Source of the DNA: Catellatospora citrea
GTDB taxonomy: Bacteria > Actinomycetota > Actinomycetes > Mycobacteriales > Micromonosporaceae
Reading direction: 5' to 3'
Length of the DNA stretch: 64,000 bases
Assembly (NCBI RefSeq): GCF_003610235.1
Contig: NZ_RAPR01000001.1
Span: 1,240,001 to 1,304,000, forward strand
Below are positions 1 to 8,577 of the stretch, piece by piece (the stretch's first letter is position 1; each line of letters starts with the position of its first letter). The position numbers and the translations under genes were made by a program. The notes under the pieces were generated by a model that had not been told where the DNA came from, made no database searches, and saw only the letters and a program-made list of their open reading frames with translations.

Positions 1-279
1 TGCTGTCGCGGCGCGGCCAGCACCTACCGCATCATGGTGGGCCGGTCCGCCGCGCCGACCGGGCCGTTCACCGACCGCAACGGCACCGCCCTGACCTCCG
101 GCGGCGGCACGCAGGTCCTGGCCGGCCACGGTTCTATCCACGGGCCGGGCCATCCGGCCGTGCTCGCCGACAACGGCCAGGACGTGCTGTTCTACCACTA
201 CTACGCGGACAACGGAGCCGCGCGGCTCGGCATCAACCTGCTGGGCTGGGACAGCGCGGGGTGGCCGTTCGTCTACTGA
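1..279 (+). CDS. GH43 endo-arabinanase, C-terminal fragment
   Basis: The window opens inside this gene; only the last 92 codons are present, in frame from base 1. The residues YRIMVGRS, TGPFTDRNG, VLAGHG, FYHYY and LGINLLGW are the characteristic last blades of a family 43 endo-1,5-alpha-L-arabinanase, a secreted five-bladed beta-propeller that cleaves arabinan. It ends right after the propeller, so no C-terminal binding module follows. This fits the arabinose theme of the window (GH127, GH51-like, araBAD). The catalytic acids lie upstream of the window and cannot be checked. Confidence 0.85.
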   Translation, partial: CCRGAASTYRIMVGRSAAPTGPFTDRNGTALTSGGGTQVLAGHGSIHGPGHPAVLADNGQDVLFYHYYADNGAARLGINLLGWDSAGWPFVY

Positions 280-318
280 GGATGTGCGCCCGCGCCCGGT
301 TTGCGGCACGATGTGGTG

Positions 319-1509
319 ATGAGCGATGCACTGTCGGCCTCCGGCCTGCGGCGACTGCACGGCGCCATGACCGCTCGCGTCGCCGCAGCCGAACTGCCTG
401 GCCTGGTCCTGGCCGTCACCCGCGGCGATCAGGTGCACGTCGAGACGATCGGATCCTTCGACTTCGACGGCGCGACGCCGATGCGGCGCGACACCCTGTT
501 CCGCATCGGCTCGATCACCAAGCCGATGCTGGCCGCGGTCACCATGGTGCTGGTCGAGGAGGGCCTGCTCGACCTCGCCGAACCGGTCGACCGGCTGCTG
601 CCCGAACTGGCCGACCGCCGCGTGCTGGCCCGGATCGACGGCCCGCTCGACGACACCGTGCCCGCGCGCCGGCCGATCACCGTCGAGAACCTGCTGACGT
701 TCCGGATGGGCTTCGGCATCCTGACCGAACCGCACTACGATCCGCCGTTCCCGATCGTCGCCGCGGCCCGGGAGCTGCGCCTGGTGCTGGCCGAACCCGA
801 CCCGCGCACGCCGTACCCGCCCGACGAGTGGATCAAGCTGTTCGGCGCCCTGCCGCTGATGTACCAGCCCGGCGAGCGCTGGCAGTACAACGCCGCGGCG
901 CTGGTGCTCGGCGTGCTGGTGTCCCGGGCGGCCGGCGCGCCGCTGGCCGACGTGCTGCGCACGCGGCTGTTCGCCCCGCTCGGCATGGCCGACACCGGCT
1001 TCCACACCGCCGGCGTCGACCGCATCCCGCCGCATTACCTGGCCGACTTCACCACCGGCGAGCCGATCCGGCAGACGGCGACGCCGCTCGCGGACTGGGC
1101 CCGCCCGCCGGTGTTCCCGTCCGGCGCGGGCGGGCTGCTGTCCACCGTGGACGACACGCTGCGCTTCGCCCGGATGCTGGCCGACCGGGGCCGGCACGAG
1201 GGCCGTGCGCTGCTGTCCCCGGAGTCGGTCACCGCGATGACGACCAACCAGCTCACCGCATACCAGCAGGGCACCGCGGGCATGCTGCTGGAGCCGCAGG
1301 GCTGGGGATACGGCATGGCGGTCGCGACCAAGCCCGACGACGTCTCGGCGATTCCCGGCCGGTACGGCTGGGACGGCGGCTACGGCACCGTGTGGTGCAA
1401 CGACCCGTACCGCGACGTCACCGCGCTGGCCTTCACCCAGAGCTCGGACTTCCTGTTCCGCGGCGGCCGCGACGAGTTCCTCGCCCTCGCCCTGCGCGCC
1501 GCCGAATGA
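319..1509 (+). CDS. Serine hydrolase, beta-lactamase/class C family
   Basis: A 396-residue serine hydrolase of the beta-lactamase/esterase EstB type. The nucleophile motif SITK is at about residue 65 (FRIGSITKPM), the YxN-type tyrosine is in QYNAAALVLG, and the C-terminal GYGMAV and GWDGGYGTVW segments complete the fold. No signal peptide is seen, so it is probably a cytoplasmic esterase or peptidase rather than a resistance enzyme. Start chosen at ATG 319; in-frame TTG 301 and GTG 313/316 are alternatives with no better ribosome site. It follows the arabinanase by 39 bases without an obvious terminator. Substrate cannot be told from sequence. Confidence 0.85.
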   Translation: MSDALSASGLRRLHGAMTARVAAAELPGLVLAVTRGDQVHVETIGSFDFDGATPMRRDTLFRIGSITKPMLAAVTMVLVEEGLLDLAEPVDRLLPELADRRVLARIDGPLDDTVPARRPITVENLLTFRMGFGILTEPHYDPPFPIVAAARELRLVLAEPDPRTPYPPDEWIKLFGALPLMYQPGERWQYNAAALVLGVLVSRAAGAPLADVLRTRLFAPLGMADTGFHTAGVDRIPPHYLADFTTGEPIRQTATPLADWARPPVFPSGAGGLLSTVDDTLRFARMLADRGRHEGRALLSPESVTAMTTNQLTAYQQGTAGMLLEPQGWGYGMAVATKPDDVSAIPGRYGWDGGYGTVWCNDPYRDVTALAFTQSSDFLFRGGRDEFLALALRAAE

Positions 1510-1551
1510 ACACACTGGATTAACCACCCTCCGGCGGGGTAGAACACGTGC

Positions 1552-1899
1552 GTGGATCGGGAAACCTGGATCATCATCGGCGTCGCTGTGGCGATCGTCG
1601 GCATCGTCACGCTGATCGGCGCCATCAAACTGGGCCGGCGCCTGTTCGTCACCAAGCGGATGCTCGGTGAGCTGGGCACGGGCGGCAAGGTCGCCTTCTG
1701 GGGCGCCCTGATCTACACCATCCTCCCGGTGGACCTGCTGCCCGATCCGATCTACCTCGACGACATGGGCGTGCTCGCGCTGGCCCTCATGTACCTGACC
1801 AACCTGCTCCGCAAGCGCCACGGCGGCAGACTCCTGCCCGGCCCCCGCACCAAGTCCCCCGCCGAACACGACACCCCCGACAAGGGGCGGCGAGGCTGA
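1552..1899 (+). CDS. DUF1232 (YkvA-like) membrane protein
   Basis: A 115-residue protein starting at GTG 1552. Residues 4-24 form an N-terminal membrane segment, and the centre carries the DUF1232 signature YTILPVDLLPDPIYLDD, a family of small membrane-associated proteins of unknown role. The C-terminal 25 residues are charged and probably cytoplasmic. It stands alone, followed by a strong hairpin and a convergent gene. Family assignment is firm; function is unknown. Confidence 0.8.
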   Translation: MDRETWIIIGVAVAIVGIVTLIGAIKLGRRLFVTKRMLGELGTGGKVAFWGALIYTILPVDLLPDPIYLDDMGVLALALMYLTNLLRKRHGGRLLPGPRTKSPAEHDTPDKGRRG

Positions 1900-1902
1900 C
1901 GA

Positions 1903-1951
1903 CCCCTGGCGGGGACCGTGGGGTGGTGCACCCCGAGTCCCAGGCCAGGGG
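1903..1951. terminator. Bidirectional terminator hairpin
   Basis: A nested inverted repeat: CCCCTGGC (1903-1910) pairs with GCCAGGGG (1944-1951), GGGAC (1912-1916) with GTCCC (1937-1941), and GGGGTG (1920-1925) with CACCCC (1929-1934). It is followed by TTTT on the plus strand. It sits between two convergent genes and should serve both. Confidence 0.7.
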
Positions 1952-1970
1952 CTTTTCCTGCCGGGCGGGT

Positions 1971-2381
1971 TCAGCGCCTGAACACCAGGCGCCACACGGT
2001 CCGGCCGGGTCGGCTGTAGTAGAGGAAGTCGTCGCAGACCTCACCGGTGATGTACAGCCCCCAGCCACCTGCGGCTGCGGGCCGCACGGCGGGCTCGGCG
2101 GTCGGTCTGCGGAACGTGCCGCCGTCGGTCAGCTCGCTGATGACCTCGTCGCCGTCGGCCCACACGCGCACCACGCCGCCGCCGGCGGTGTGCCGGAGCG
2201 CATTGGTGACGAGTTCACTCACCGCCAGTTTGAGCGCAGGGACGCGGCCCGCGGTGAGCCCGGACGCGTGGGCATGCGTGCCGACGAACTCGCGGACCAC
2301 CGCAAGGTCGTCGGCGGTGGTGAACGAGATCGTCGCCGCGCCCGACGGCGGCGGTGCGAACGGCCTGACTACCTGGCGCAA
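1971..2381 (-). CDS. RsbW-like ATP-binding anti-sigma regulatory protein
   Basis: A single-domain HATPase_c_2 protein of the RsbW/SpoIIAB kind that is common in actinomycetes. The N-box ELVTNALRHT and the GWGLYI glycine lid are clear. Such proteins bind an anti-sigma antagonist or phosphorylate an STAS protein. The open frame runs up to 2498, but the first 40 residues are arginine-rich and cross a strong hairpin, so the true start is probably TTG 2381 or close by; I see no ATG or GTG at a good distance. It could partner the STAS protein at 8578-8913. The substrate is inferred only from family and proximity. Confidence 0.65.
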   Translation of the reverse strand: MRQVVRPFAPPPSGAATISFTTADDLAVVREFVGTHAHASGLTAGRVPALKLAVSELVTNALRHTAGGGVVRVWADGDEVISELTDGGTFRRPTAEPAVRPAAAGGWGLYITGEVCDDFLYYSRPGRTVWRLVFRR

Positions 2382-2459
2382 GACTCCTCCGCGGGCCCGA
2401 GGTTGATGTTCGAGGTGAGCTGGCGGACCTCGGTGGCGCGCTGGGCGCCGCCTGCGATG

Positions 2460-2510
2460 CTGACGCGAAGAGTGCCACAGCCTGACCCGGCATGGCACTC
2501 TTCGCGTCAG
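2460..2510. terminator. 18-bp perfect hairpin downstream of csbD-like gene
   Basis: A perfect 18-base inverted repeat, arms 2460-2477 and 2493-2510 (core CGAAGAGTGCCA), with a 15-base loop. It lies 41 bases past the stop of the minus-strand CsbD-like gene and before the RsbW-like gene, so it most likely terminates the former. There is no U-tract on the minus strand, as is usual in actinomycetes. Confidence 0.65.
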
Positions 2511-2550
2511 TGTCAGCGGGCCTGGAGGGTGCGCACCCGCATGGGCGCCG

Positions 2551-2727
2551 TCATCGGCCGGTGGCGTCCTCCGCCGCGTCCTTGACGTTCTCGGCCGCCT
2601 GCTTGGCCTTGGCTGCGGCCTGCTCGGCCAGGCCCTTCGCCGCCAGGCTCTCGTTGCCGGTCAGGTCGCCCACGACCTCCTTGGCCTTGCCCTTGAGCTC
2701 TTCGGCCTTGTTCGAGATGTCGCCCAT
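2551..2727 (-). CDS. CsbD-like stress protein
   Basis: A 58-residue, lysine/alanine/glutamate-rich protein starting MGDISNKAEELKGKAKE. The pattern KAEELKGKAKEVVGDLTGN is the CsbD family core, a small hydrophilic general-stress protein controlled by sigma-B in Bacillus. The ATG is preceded by AGGGAAG at the right distance. It is divergent from the rsbR operon, which fits co-membership of a stress regulon, but no promoter match was convincing. Confidence 0.85.
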   Translation of the reverse strand: MGDISNKAEELKGKAKEVVGDLTGNESLAAKGLAEQAAAKAKQAAENVKDAAEDATGR

Positions 2728-3026
2728 CGGTCTTCCCTTCTCGTCGGCGGCCCCACCGACCACCTGCCACTGACTGCCCCACCCGGCAGCGGCCGAAACC
2801 GTGGCGCCGACATCACGCCAAGACTGCCCGGTGGAGAGCCGGTCGCCCGGAAACCCATTGCCGAACGCGCATGTATTTACCGGGCCGTTCCGGGTACACG
2901 GCCACCCTGCGGGGAGCGCCGTCGCGCGCTTCCCACCCTCCCTCGCAGCACCCGGCCTGCCCGAACAGCGGTGGTACAGTGCGCACCCGGCCGGGCGTCC
3001 AAACATATAAATGGCAAAGGATGACA
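2728..3026. other. Divergent intergenic region, csbD-like / rsbR
   Basis: About 300 bases separate the divergent csbD-like and rsbR starts. It should hold both promoters. An AT-rich ACATATAAAT stretch at 3003-3012 lies just before rsbR and AAAGG (3016-3020) is its ribosome site. A GTTTCGG/GGGTGG pair on the minus strand resembles a sigma-B promoter but the spacer is only 9 bases. No ORF or other repeat is supported. Confidence 0.4.
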
Positions 3027-3872
3027 ATGGCGCTGAAAGCAGAGCAAAGCGAGCGACTCGGCAGGCTGTTGTCGGAGCGATCGGAAAAAGTCTCCAAGCG
3101 CTGGGCAGAGGTCGCGGCCGCGCCGTTGAAAGGCCGACTGACCGTCGCCGAGTCCGGCCGCCAGACGACCGAGTTGCAGGTGCAGCTGCAGAAGTCGTTC
3201 AGCGACGGCGCCACCCATCTCGACGGACCGCAGACCGCCGAGTTGCGCGCGGTGCTCACCGAGTTCTCGCGGGGTCGCGCGCGTCAAGGCTTCACCGCCA
3301 CCGAGACCGCCACGAGCATCTTCGCCCTCAAGACCGCGCTGTACGAGATCGGCGAGGTGGAGAAGGGCGACGAGAAGGCGTTGCGCGACTACGTGGCCTG
3401 GTCGGCGTTCATCGACGAGCTGGGCCTGTTCACCTTCGAGGCCTTCTCCCGCGCCCGCGAGCACATCATCACCGAGCAGAGCGAGCAGCTGCTGGAGTTG
3501 TCCACGCCGGTCGTGAAGCTCTGGGAGGGCGTGGTCGCCGTCCCGCTGGTGGGCACCCTGGACTCCGCACGGGCGCAGGTCGTGATGGAGCGGCTCCTGC
3601 AGGCGCTGGTCGACACCGGTTCGCCGTACGCGATCATCGACATCACCGGTGTGCCGGCGGTCGACACCCAGGTCGCACAGCATGTCCTCAAGACGGTCAT
3701 GGCAGCGCGGCTGATGGGCGCGGAGTGCATCATCTCCGGCATCCGCCCGCAGATCGCGCAGACCATCGTGGCGCTGGGCATCGAGTTCGGCGACATCGCC
3801 ACGAAAGCCACCCTGGCCGACGCGCTGCGGCACGCGATCCGGCGCGGCAACGTCGGCAAGCGGGAGGCGTGA
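3027..3872 (+). CDS. rsbR: RsbR-type stressosome scaffold/sensor
   Basis: A 281-residue stressosome protein. Residues 1-155 form an N-terminal helical RsbR-type (RsbRD-like) sensor domain; residues 160-275 form an STAS domain with the conserved IIDITGVPAVDT and ECIISGIRPQIAQT segments that carry the two threonines phosphorylated by RsbT in Bacillus. With RsbS it should build the cytoplasmic stressosome that holds RsbT. Start at ATG 3027 chosen because AAAGG ends 6 bases upstream; ATG 3021 is possible. The stop TGA overlaps the ATG of rsbS, so the two are translationally coupled. Confidence 0.9.
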   Translation: MALKAEQSERLGRLLSERSEKVSKRWAEVAAAPLKGRLTVAESGRQTTELQVQLQKSFSDGATHLDGPQTAELRAVLTEFSRGRARQGFTATETATSIFALKTALYEIGEVEKGDEKALRDYVAWSAFIDELGLFTFEAFSRAREHIITEQSEQLLELSTPVVKLWEGVVAVPLVGTLDSARAQVVMERLLQALVDTGSPYAIIDITGVPAVDTQVAQHVLKTVMAARLMGAECIISGIRPQIAQTIVALGIEFGDIATKATLADALRHAIRRGNVGKREA

Positions 3873-4282
3873 TGGAACGGGTGCCGATCCTCAAAATCGG
3901 TTCGGTGCTGCTGGTCTCCATCCAGGTCGACATGCAGGATCAGATGGCGCTGCAGCTGCAGGAGGATCTCGGCCAGCGCATCGTCGACACCGGCTGCAAG
4001 GGTGTCATCATCGACATCACCGGCCTGGACATCGTCGACTCCTTCGTCGGGCGCACGCTGTCGACGATCGCATCGATCTCGAAGGTGCTGGACGCCGAGA
4101 CGATCGTCGTCGGGATGCGGCCCGCCGTCGCCATCACCCTGGTGGAACTGGGCCTGTCCCTCGACGGCATCCGCACCGCCCTCAACGTGGAGCGTGGCCT
4201 GGAATTGCTGACCAGGAACACCGAACAGGACACCATCGACGATCTGTACCTCCTCGGCGATCCTGAGACGACCTCGCCGTGA
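3872..4282 (+). CDS. rsbS: RsbS-type stressosome antagonist (STAS)
   Basis: A 136-residue single STAS-domain protein. The motif DITGLDIVDSFVGRTL places the conserved serine (Ser59 in Bacillus RsbS) in the right context; its phosphorylation by RsbT releases RsbT. Compared with Bacillus RsbS (about 121 residues) it has a short acidic C-terminal tail. It starts within the stop codon of rsbR and overlaps the GTG of rsbT by 4 bases, making a tightly coupled RsbRST module. Confidence 0.9.
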   Translation: MERVPILKIGSVLLVSIQVDMQDQMALQLQEDLGQRIVDTGCKGVIIDITGLDIVDSFVGRTLSTIASISKVLDAETIVVGMRPAVAITLVELGLSLDGIRTALNVERGLELLTRNTEQDTIDDLYLLGDPETTSP

Positions 4283-4695
4283 CGGGAAGCGAAGGCCCCG
4301 ATCACCAGGTGCAGGCCATCGGCAACGACGAGGACGTCGTGCGGGTGCGCCAGTTGGTCCGCACCGCCGCGGTCGCGGCCAAGCTGTCGCTGGTCGATCA
4401 GACGAAGGTGGTCACCGCGGCCAGCGAGCTGGCACGCAACACGCTCGTCTACGGCGGGGGCGGCAAGGCCGCCATCTCCACCGTCGAGAACGGGGTGCGG
4501 CGCGGGGTGCGAATCGTCTTCAGCGACTCCGGCCCCGGCATCGCCGACATCGACCTGGCGCTGACCGACGGCTACACCAGCGGCGGCGGCCTCGGCCTCG
4601 GCCTCAGCGGAGCCCGGCGACTCGTGGACGAGTTCGAACTGGACACCGCGGTCGGCGCCGGGACCACCGTGGCGGTGGTCAAGTGGGCGCGCTGA
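4279..4695 (+). CDS. rsbT: RsbT-type switch serine/threonine kinase
   Basis: A 138-residue GHKL kinase. The N-box ASELARNTLVYG, G1 box DSGPGI and G2 box GGGLGLGLSGARRLVDEF are all intact. In the family it phosphorylates RsbR and RsbS, then leaves the stressosome to activate a downstream output protein. GTG start at 4279 overlaps rsbS, and its 3' end overlaps the following fusion gene by 13 bases. No RsbU phosphatase of the Bacillus form lies next to it; the receiver-PP2C protein at 7018 is the best candidate output. Confidence 0.9.
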   Translation: MTGSEGPDHQVQAIGNDEDVVRVRQLVRTAAVAAKLSLVDQTKVVTAASELARNTLVYGGGGKAAISTVENGVRRGVRIVFSDSGPGIADIDLALTDGYTSGGGLGLGLSGARRLVDEFELDTAVGAGTTVAVVKWAR

Positions 4696-5696
4696 GCTCG
4701 CTGACCCCGACCGCATCATGGTTCCGGCTGGACGACGAGAGCGCCGTGGGGACCGTCCGGCGGTTCGCCGTGGAGCTGGCCAACGCCGTCGACCTCGGTG
4801 AGCGCAAGGCCGCCGACATCGCGATCATCGTCACCGAACTCGCTACCAACCTGGTCAAACATGCCGAGGACGGGACGCTGCTGGTGCGCCTGGTCCGGCA
4901 CGACGACAACGTCGGCGTCGAGATCGTCAGCATCGACTCGGCACCCGGCATGGCCGACCTGGACGCCATGCGCGAGGACGGCCGTTCCACGACCGGCACC
5001 CTCGGCATAGGGCTGGGTGCCGTGTCCAGGCTCGCCCACCGGTCGGAGGGGTTCTCCGTGCCCGGACGAGGCTCGATCCTCACCGCGCAGCTCTGGCGCG
5101 AGGCGCAGCCACCGCCGCCCTGGGCCGACGGGCTGACCCGCCCGCTGACAGGTGAGACCGTCAGCGGTGACTGCTACGCCGTGCGGACCGCCGGCGGCCG
5201 GCGGCAGGTCATGGTCTGCGACGGGCTCGGCCACGGTCCGCTCGCCGCGGCCGCCGCCCAGACCGCTTTCGGCATCTTCCACACGGCACCCGACGAGCCG
5301 CCCATGATGCTCGTGGAACGCCTGCATCGCGGCATGTCCCACACCCGCGGTGCCGCCCTGACCGTCGCGGAGATCGACCCCGACGCCGGCGTCGTCCGCA
5401 CGTGCGGCATGGGCAACGTCGCGGCCACCGTCATCACCGGCGACGAGCGGCGCAGCACGGTGTCCATGCCCGGCATCGCCGGCCACGGACGGGGCGTCAT
5501 CAAGGAGTTCGAGTACCCGTTCGGCGCGGAGTCGCTGCTGGTCATGCACTCCGACGGGGTCAGCGACAAGTGGAGCCTGAACCACAGTCCGGGCTTGAGC
5601 ACGCGGTCACCGCTGCTCATCGCCGCCGCGGTGCTGCGTGACGCGGGCGTGCGCCGCGACGACGCCTGCGTACTGGCGGCCAGGATCCGGCCATGA
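4683..5696 (+). CDS. RsbT-like ATPase fused to RsbX-like PP2C phosphatase
   Basis: A 337-residue fusion. Residues 10-140 are a second GHKL ATPase domain (N-box VTELATNLVKHA, glycine lid GTLGIGLGAVSRL); residues 150-335 are an SpoIIE/RsbX-type PP2C phosphatase with SGDCY, DGLGHG and MHSDGVSDKW as the metal-binding motifs. In Bacillus, RsbX resets the stressosome by removing phosphate from RsbS and RsbR. Having the kinase-like and phosphatase domains in one chain suggests opposing activities on the same STAS proteins. GTG 4683 chosen, inside the end of rsbT; the next gene starts 4 bases before its stop. Confidence 0.85.
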   Translation: MGALSSLTPTASWFRLDDESAVGTVRRFAVELANAVDLGERKAADIAIIVTELATNLVKHAEDGTLLVRLVRHDDNVGVEIVSIDSAPGMADLDAMREDGRSTTGTLGIGLGAVSRLAHRSEGFSVPGRGSILTAQLWREAQPPPPWADGLTRPLTGETVSGDCYAVRTAGGRRQVMVCDGLGHGPLAAAAAQTAFGIFHTAPDEPPMMLVERLHRGMSHTRGAALTVAEIDPDAGVVRTCGMGNVAATVITGDERRSTVSMPGIAGHGRGVIKEFEYPFGAESLLVMHSDGVSDKWSLNHSPGLSTRSPLLIAAAVLRDAGVRRDDACVLAARIRP

Positions 5697-7021
5697 CCGA
5701 CGCCATCCTGCTGCACCTGGTGCTACGCCGCGAGCAGGACGTCTTCGCCGTCAGGCAGCGTGGCCGTGAAGCCGCCGCGGCGCTGGGCCTGGAACACCAG
5801 GACCAGATCCGGGTCGCCACCGCCCTCAGCGACGTCGGCCGCCAGCTGCTGGCCAAGGCGGCCGGCGTGGAGGTCACCTTCCGGGTCCACGGGCGGCCGG
5901 AGAGCCTGCGCATCGACCTCGCCGTGCCCGGCCCGGTGGACCCGCAGGCGCTGCGACCTGCGGGTCGCCTGGTCGATGTTTTGGAAGTCGCCGATGACGG
6001 GCATGAGACAGTGGTCATGCTGTCACGTCGTCTTCCCGCCCCGGATCTGCTCACCGCAGACCAGGTCGAACGTGCTCGGCGCACGCTCGCCACGTCCACG
6101 GTGGCCAGTCCGCTCGACGAGCTCTCCTCCCAGAACGAGCACCTGCTGTCGGCGTTGGAGGAAGCCCGTGAGCAACGGGACCGCCTCAAGGCGCTCAACG
6201 ACGAGCTGGAGGAGACCAACCGCGGTGTGATGGCCCTCTACCTTCAGCTCAGCTCCGAACTCGAGGAGACCAACCGCGGCGTGGTGGCCCTGTACGCCGA
6301 ACTGGACGAGAAGTCCGGGCAGCTGCGCGCCGCCAGCGAGGCCAAGACGCGCTTCCTGGCCAACGTCAGCCACGAGCTGCGCGCTCCGGTGACCGCGGTC
6401 ATCGGACTGATCAGGCTGCTGTCCGATCCGGCCTCCGACCCGCTCACCGCCGCCCAGGCCGAGCAGATCGCACTGATGCGCGGCTCGGCTTCCGATCTGC
6501 TGTCGCTGGTCAACGATCTGCTCGACCTGGCCAAGGCGGAGTCGGGCCACCTCGAGCCCGGCTGGGCGCCGGTCGATCTCAGCCAGCTGTTCAAACAGTT
6601 GCGCGGCACCCTCCGGGCGGTGCTGACCAATCCCGACGTCGAACTGATCGTCGACACCCCCGACGACGGCGCATGGATCGAGTCGGACGAGGCACTGCTG
6701 ACGCAGGTGCTGCGCAACCTGCTGCACAACGCGGTCAAGTTCACCGAGCAGGGTCAGGTGACCATGCACGCCCGCTGCGACGGTCGCCGTTGGACGATCA
6801 CCGTCGCCGACACCGGCATCGGCATCCCCGCCGCCCAGCACGAGCGCATCTTCGAGGAGTTCGTCCAGCTCCCCGGCCGCCAGAAGATCCACGGCACGGG
6901 GCTCGGGCTGCCGTACGCCCGCCGCCTCGTCGGCATCCTGGGCGGCGACATGGCCATGGTCAGCGAGCCGGGCAAGGGGAGCACGTTCACCGTCACCCTG
7001 CCGGTCGCGAGAATCTCATGA
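5693..7021 (+). CDS. Stressosome-associated sensor histidine kinase
   Basis: A 442-residue cytoplasmic histidine kinase without membrane segments. Residues 1-110 resemble a degenerate GHKL domain; residues 130-215 are a coiled coil containing two tandem copies of an 18-residue unit built on ELEETNRGV; the H-box NVSHELRAP is near residue 226; the HATPase domain follows with HNAVKFTE, DTGIGI and GTGLGLPYARRLV. Such kinases commonly follow RsbRST modules and may read stressosome state and pass phosphate to the receiver protein encoded next. It overlaps both neighbours by 4 bases (ATGA). Confidence 0.85.
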   Translation: MTDAILLHLVLRREQDVFAVRQRGREAAAALGLEHQDQIRVATALSDVGRQLLAKAAGVEVTFRVHGRPESLRIDLAVPGPVDPQALRPAGRLVDVLEVADDGHETVVMLSRRLPAPDLLTADQVERARRTLATSTVASPLDELSSQNEHLLSALEEAREQRDRLKALNDELEETNRGVMALYLQLSSELEETNRGVVALYAELDEKSGQLRAASEAKTRFLANVSHELRAPVTAVIGLIRLLSDPASDPLTAAQAEQIALMRGSASDLLSLVNDLLDLAKAESGHLEPGWAPVDLSQLFKQLRGTLRAVLTNPDVELIVDTPDDGAWIESDEALLTQVLRNLLHNAVKFTEQGQVTMHARCDGRRWTITVADTGIGIPAAQHERIFEEFVQLPGRQKIHGTGLGLPYARRLVGILGGDMAMVSEPGKGSTFTVTLPVARIS

Positions 7022-8565
7022 CCGCCCCCGCCGAAACGACCATCCTGGTGGTCGACGACCGCGCGCCCAAGCGCTACCTGCTCAAGAACTGGCTCACCCG
7101 CGCCGGATTCGTGGTCACCGAAGCCGAGGACGGCCACGAGGCCCTCGAGAAGATCCAGCAGCGCCCCTTCGACATGGTCGTGCTCGACGTCAAACTGCCC
7201 GACATGAGCGGGCTGGACGTGTGCCGCCGGATCAAGGCCGACCCCGGCACCGCCAGCACACCCGTCGTCCACGTCTCGGCGCACGCGGTGGACGCCGCCG
7301 ACCGGACCCTGGGGCTGGTCGGCGGCGCCGACGCGTACCTCGTCGAACCGATCGACCCGCATGAGCTGGTCGCCACGGTGCAGGCCGTCCTGCGCTACTA
7401 CCAGGCGCGCCGCAAGGCCGAACAGCTCGCCGACGGCCTGGCCCGGCTCGCCGAGACGACGCTCGCGGTCACCATGGCACGCGACTTCACCGAACTGCTC
7501 GGCCAAGCCGCCGTGGGCGCGGTCCGCCTCTTCGGCGCAGCCGCCGCCGTCGCCACCGAGACCCTCGACACGGGCTGGTCCATGGCCCTGGCAACCGCCT
7601 CCGCCGACGTCACGGTCACCGGCTGGGAGCCGCCCGACGACGACGTGCCGATCGGATCCCGCATGCTCGGCGCTCAAGCAGCGCGCTGGCGGCTGCCCGC
7701 GGGCTGGCCCGATTCCGCCGACATCACCGTCACCACCGCCCGACTGCGCGCTGACCGGCCGCCGCTCTACCTGTTCACCTCCACTCCCGCCGACGAGGAC
7801 CAGGCCCGGCTGCTGACGCAGCTGACCCAGGCGCTCGGCGCGGCGGCCGAGGCCCAGCGGGCACAGGACCAGGACCACCGGATCGCGGTGACGTTGCAGC
7901 GCAGCCTGCTGCCGCGGCACCTGCCCACCGTGCCCGGGATCGACCTCGCCGTGCGCTACGAGCCCGCCAGCCCGCAGGCCGAGATCGGCGGCGACTTCTA
8001 CGAGCTGTCCGTACTCGACGACCGACTGCTCATCGCCATCGGCGACGTCGTCGGGCACTCGCTGCACGCCGCGACCGTGATGGCCGAGATCCGCCATGCG
8101 CTGCGCGCGTACGCCATCGAGGGCCACTGCCCCGGCCGCATCGTCACCCTCATCGACGAGCTGATGGTCCGGCTGCTGCCCGGCGAGATGGCGACCCTCT
8201 GCCTGCTGCTGCTCGATCCCCGGACCGGCCGGGCCCGCCTGGCCAACGCGGGCCACCTGCCGCCGCTGCTCGTCGTCGACGGCCAGGTCAGCGAGATCTG
8301 GCACCGCGCGCCGCTGCTGGGGATCAACCACCCGCGGTCGGACGACCTGGAGTTCGACATTCCGGAGGGCGGCACCCTGCTGCTCTACACCGACGGGCTC
8401 ATCGAACGCCGCGACATCACGATCCGGGACGGCATAGCCGACCTCAGCCGGGTCGCCGGGACCGTGGAGGCCGACCTCGACCTCTACTGCGACCGGCTGC
8501 TCCGGCAGTTGACCAACCCGCCCCACGCCGACGACGTCGCCGTTGTGGCCGTCAGGCGTCTGTGA
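7018..8565 (+). CDS. Response regulator with SpoIIE/RsbU-type PP2C output
   Basis: A 515-residue protein. Residues 8-125 are a receiver domain with the acidic pair DD at 13-14 and phospho-acceptor Asp57 (VVLDVKLPD); residues 140-290 a GAF-like linker; residues 300-515 a SpoIIE phosphatase with GGDFY, IGDVVGHS, LLYTDGLIERRD and HADDVAVV. The usual KP of the receiver is EP (AYLVEPIDP), so the conserved lysine that contacts the phosphate is missing. Expected substrate is a phosphorylated STAS protein, probably the one encoded immediately downstream. ATG 7018 overlaps the kinase stop. Confidence 0.9.
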   Translation: MTAPAETTILVVDDRAPKRYLLKNWLTRAGFVVTEAEDGHEALEKIQQRPFDMVVLDVKLPDMSGLDVCRRIKADPGTASTPVVHVSAHAVDAADRTLGLVGGADAYLVEPIDPHELVATVQAVLRYYQARRKAEQLADGLARLAETTLAVTMARDFTELLGQAAVGAVRLFGAAAAVATETLDTGWSMALATASADVTVTGWEPPDDDVPIGSRMLGAQAARWRLPAGWPDSADITVTTARLRADRPPLYLFTSTPADEDQARLLTQLTQALGAAAEAQRAQDQDHRIAVTLQRSLLPRHLPTVPGIDLAVRYEPASPQAEIGGDFYELSVLDDRLLIAIGDVVGHSLHAATVMAEIRHALRAYAIEGHCPGRIVTLIDELMVRLLPGEMATLCLLLLDPRTGRARLANAGHLPPLLVVDGQVSEIWHRAPLLGINHPRSDDLEFDIPEGGTLLLYTDGLIERRDITIRDGIADLSRVAGTVEADLDLYCDRLLRQLTNPPHADDVAVVAVRRL

Positions 8566-8577
8566 TTGGCTTCCTCC

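Noticed and set aside
2776..2800. Sigma-B-like promoter (GTTTCGG and GGGTGG) before the csbD-like gene
   Set aside because: The spacer is only 9 bases; true sites have about 13-16.
6190..6330. The ELEETNRGV repeat in the histidine kinase as a mobile or phase-variable repeat
   Set aside because: Two copies with many synonymous differences in a coiled coil; an ordinary heptad-type protein duplication.
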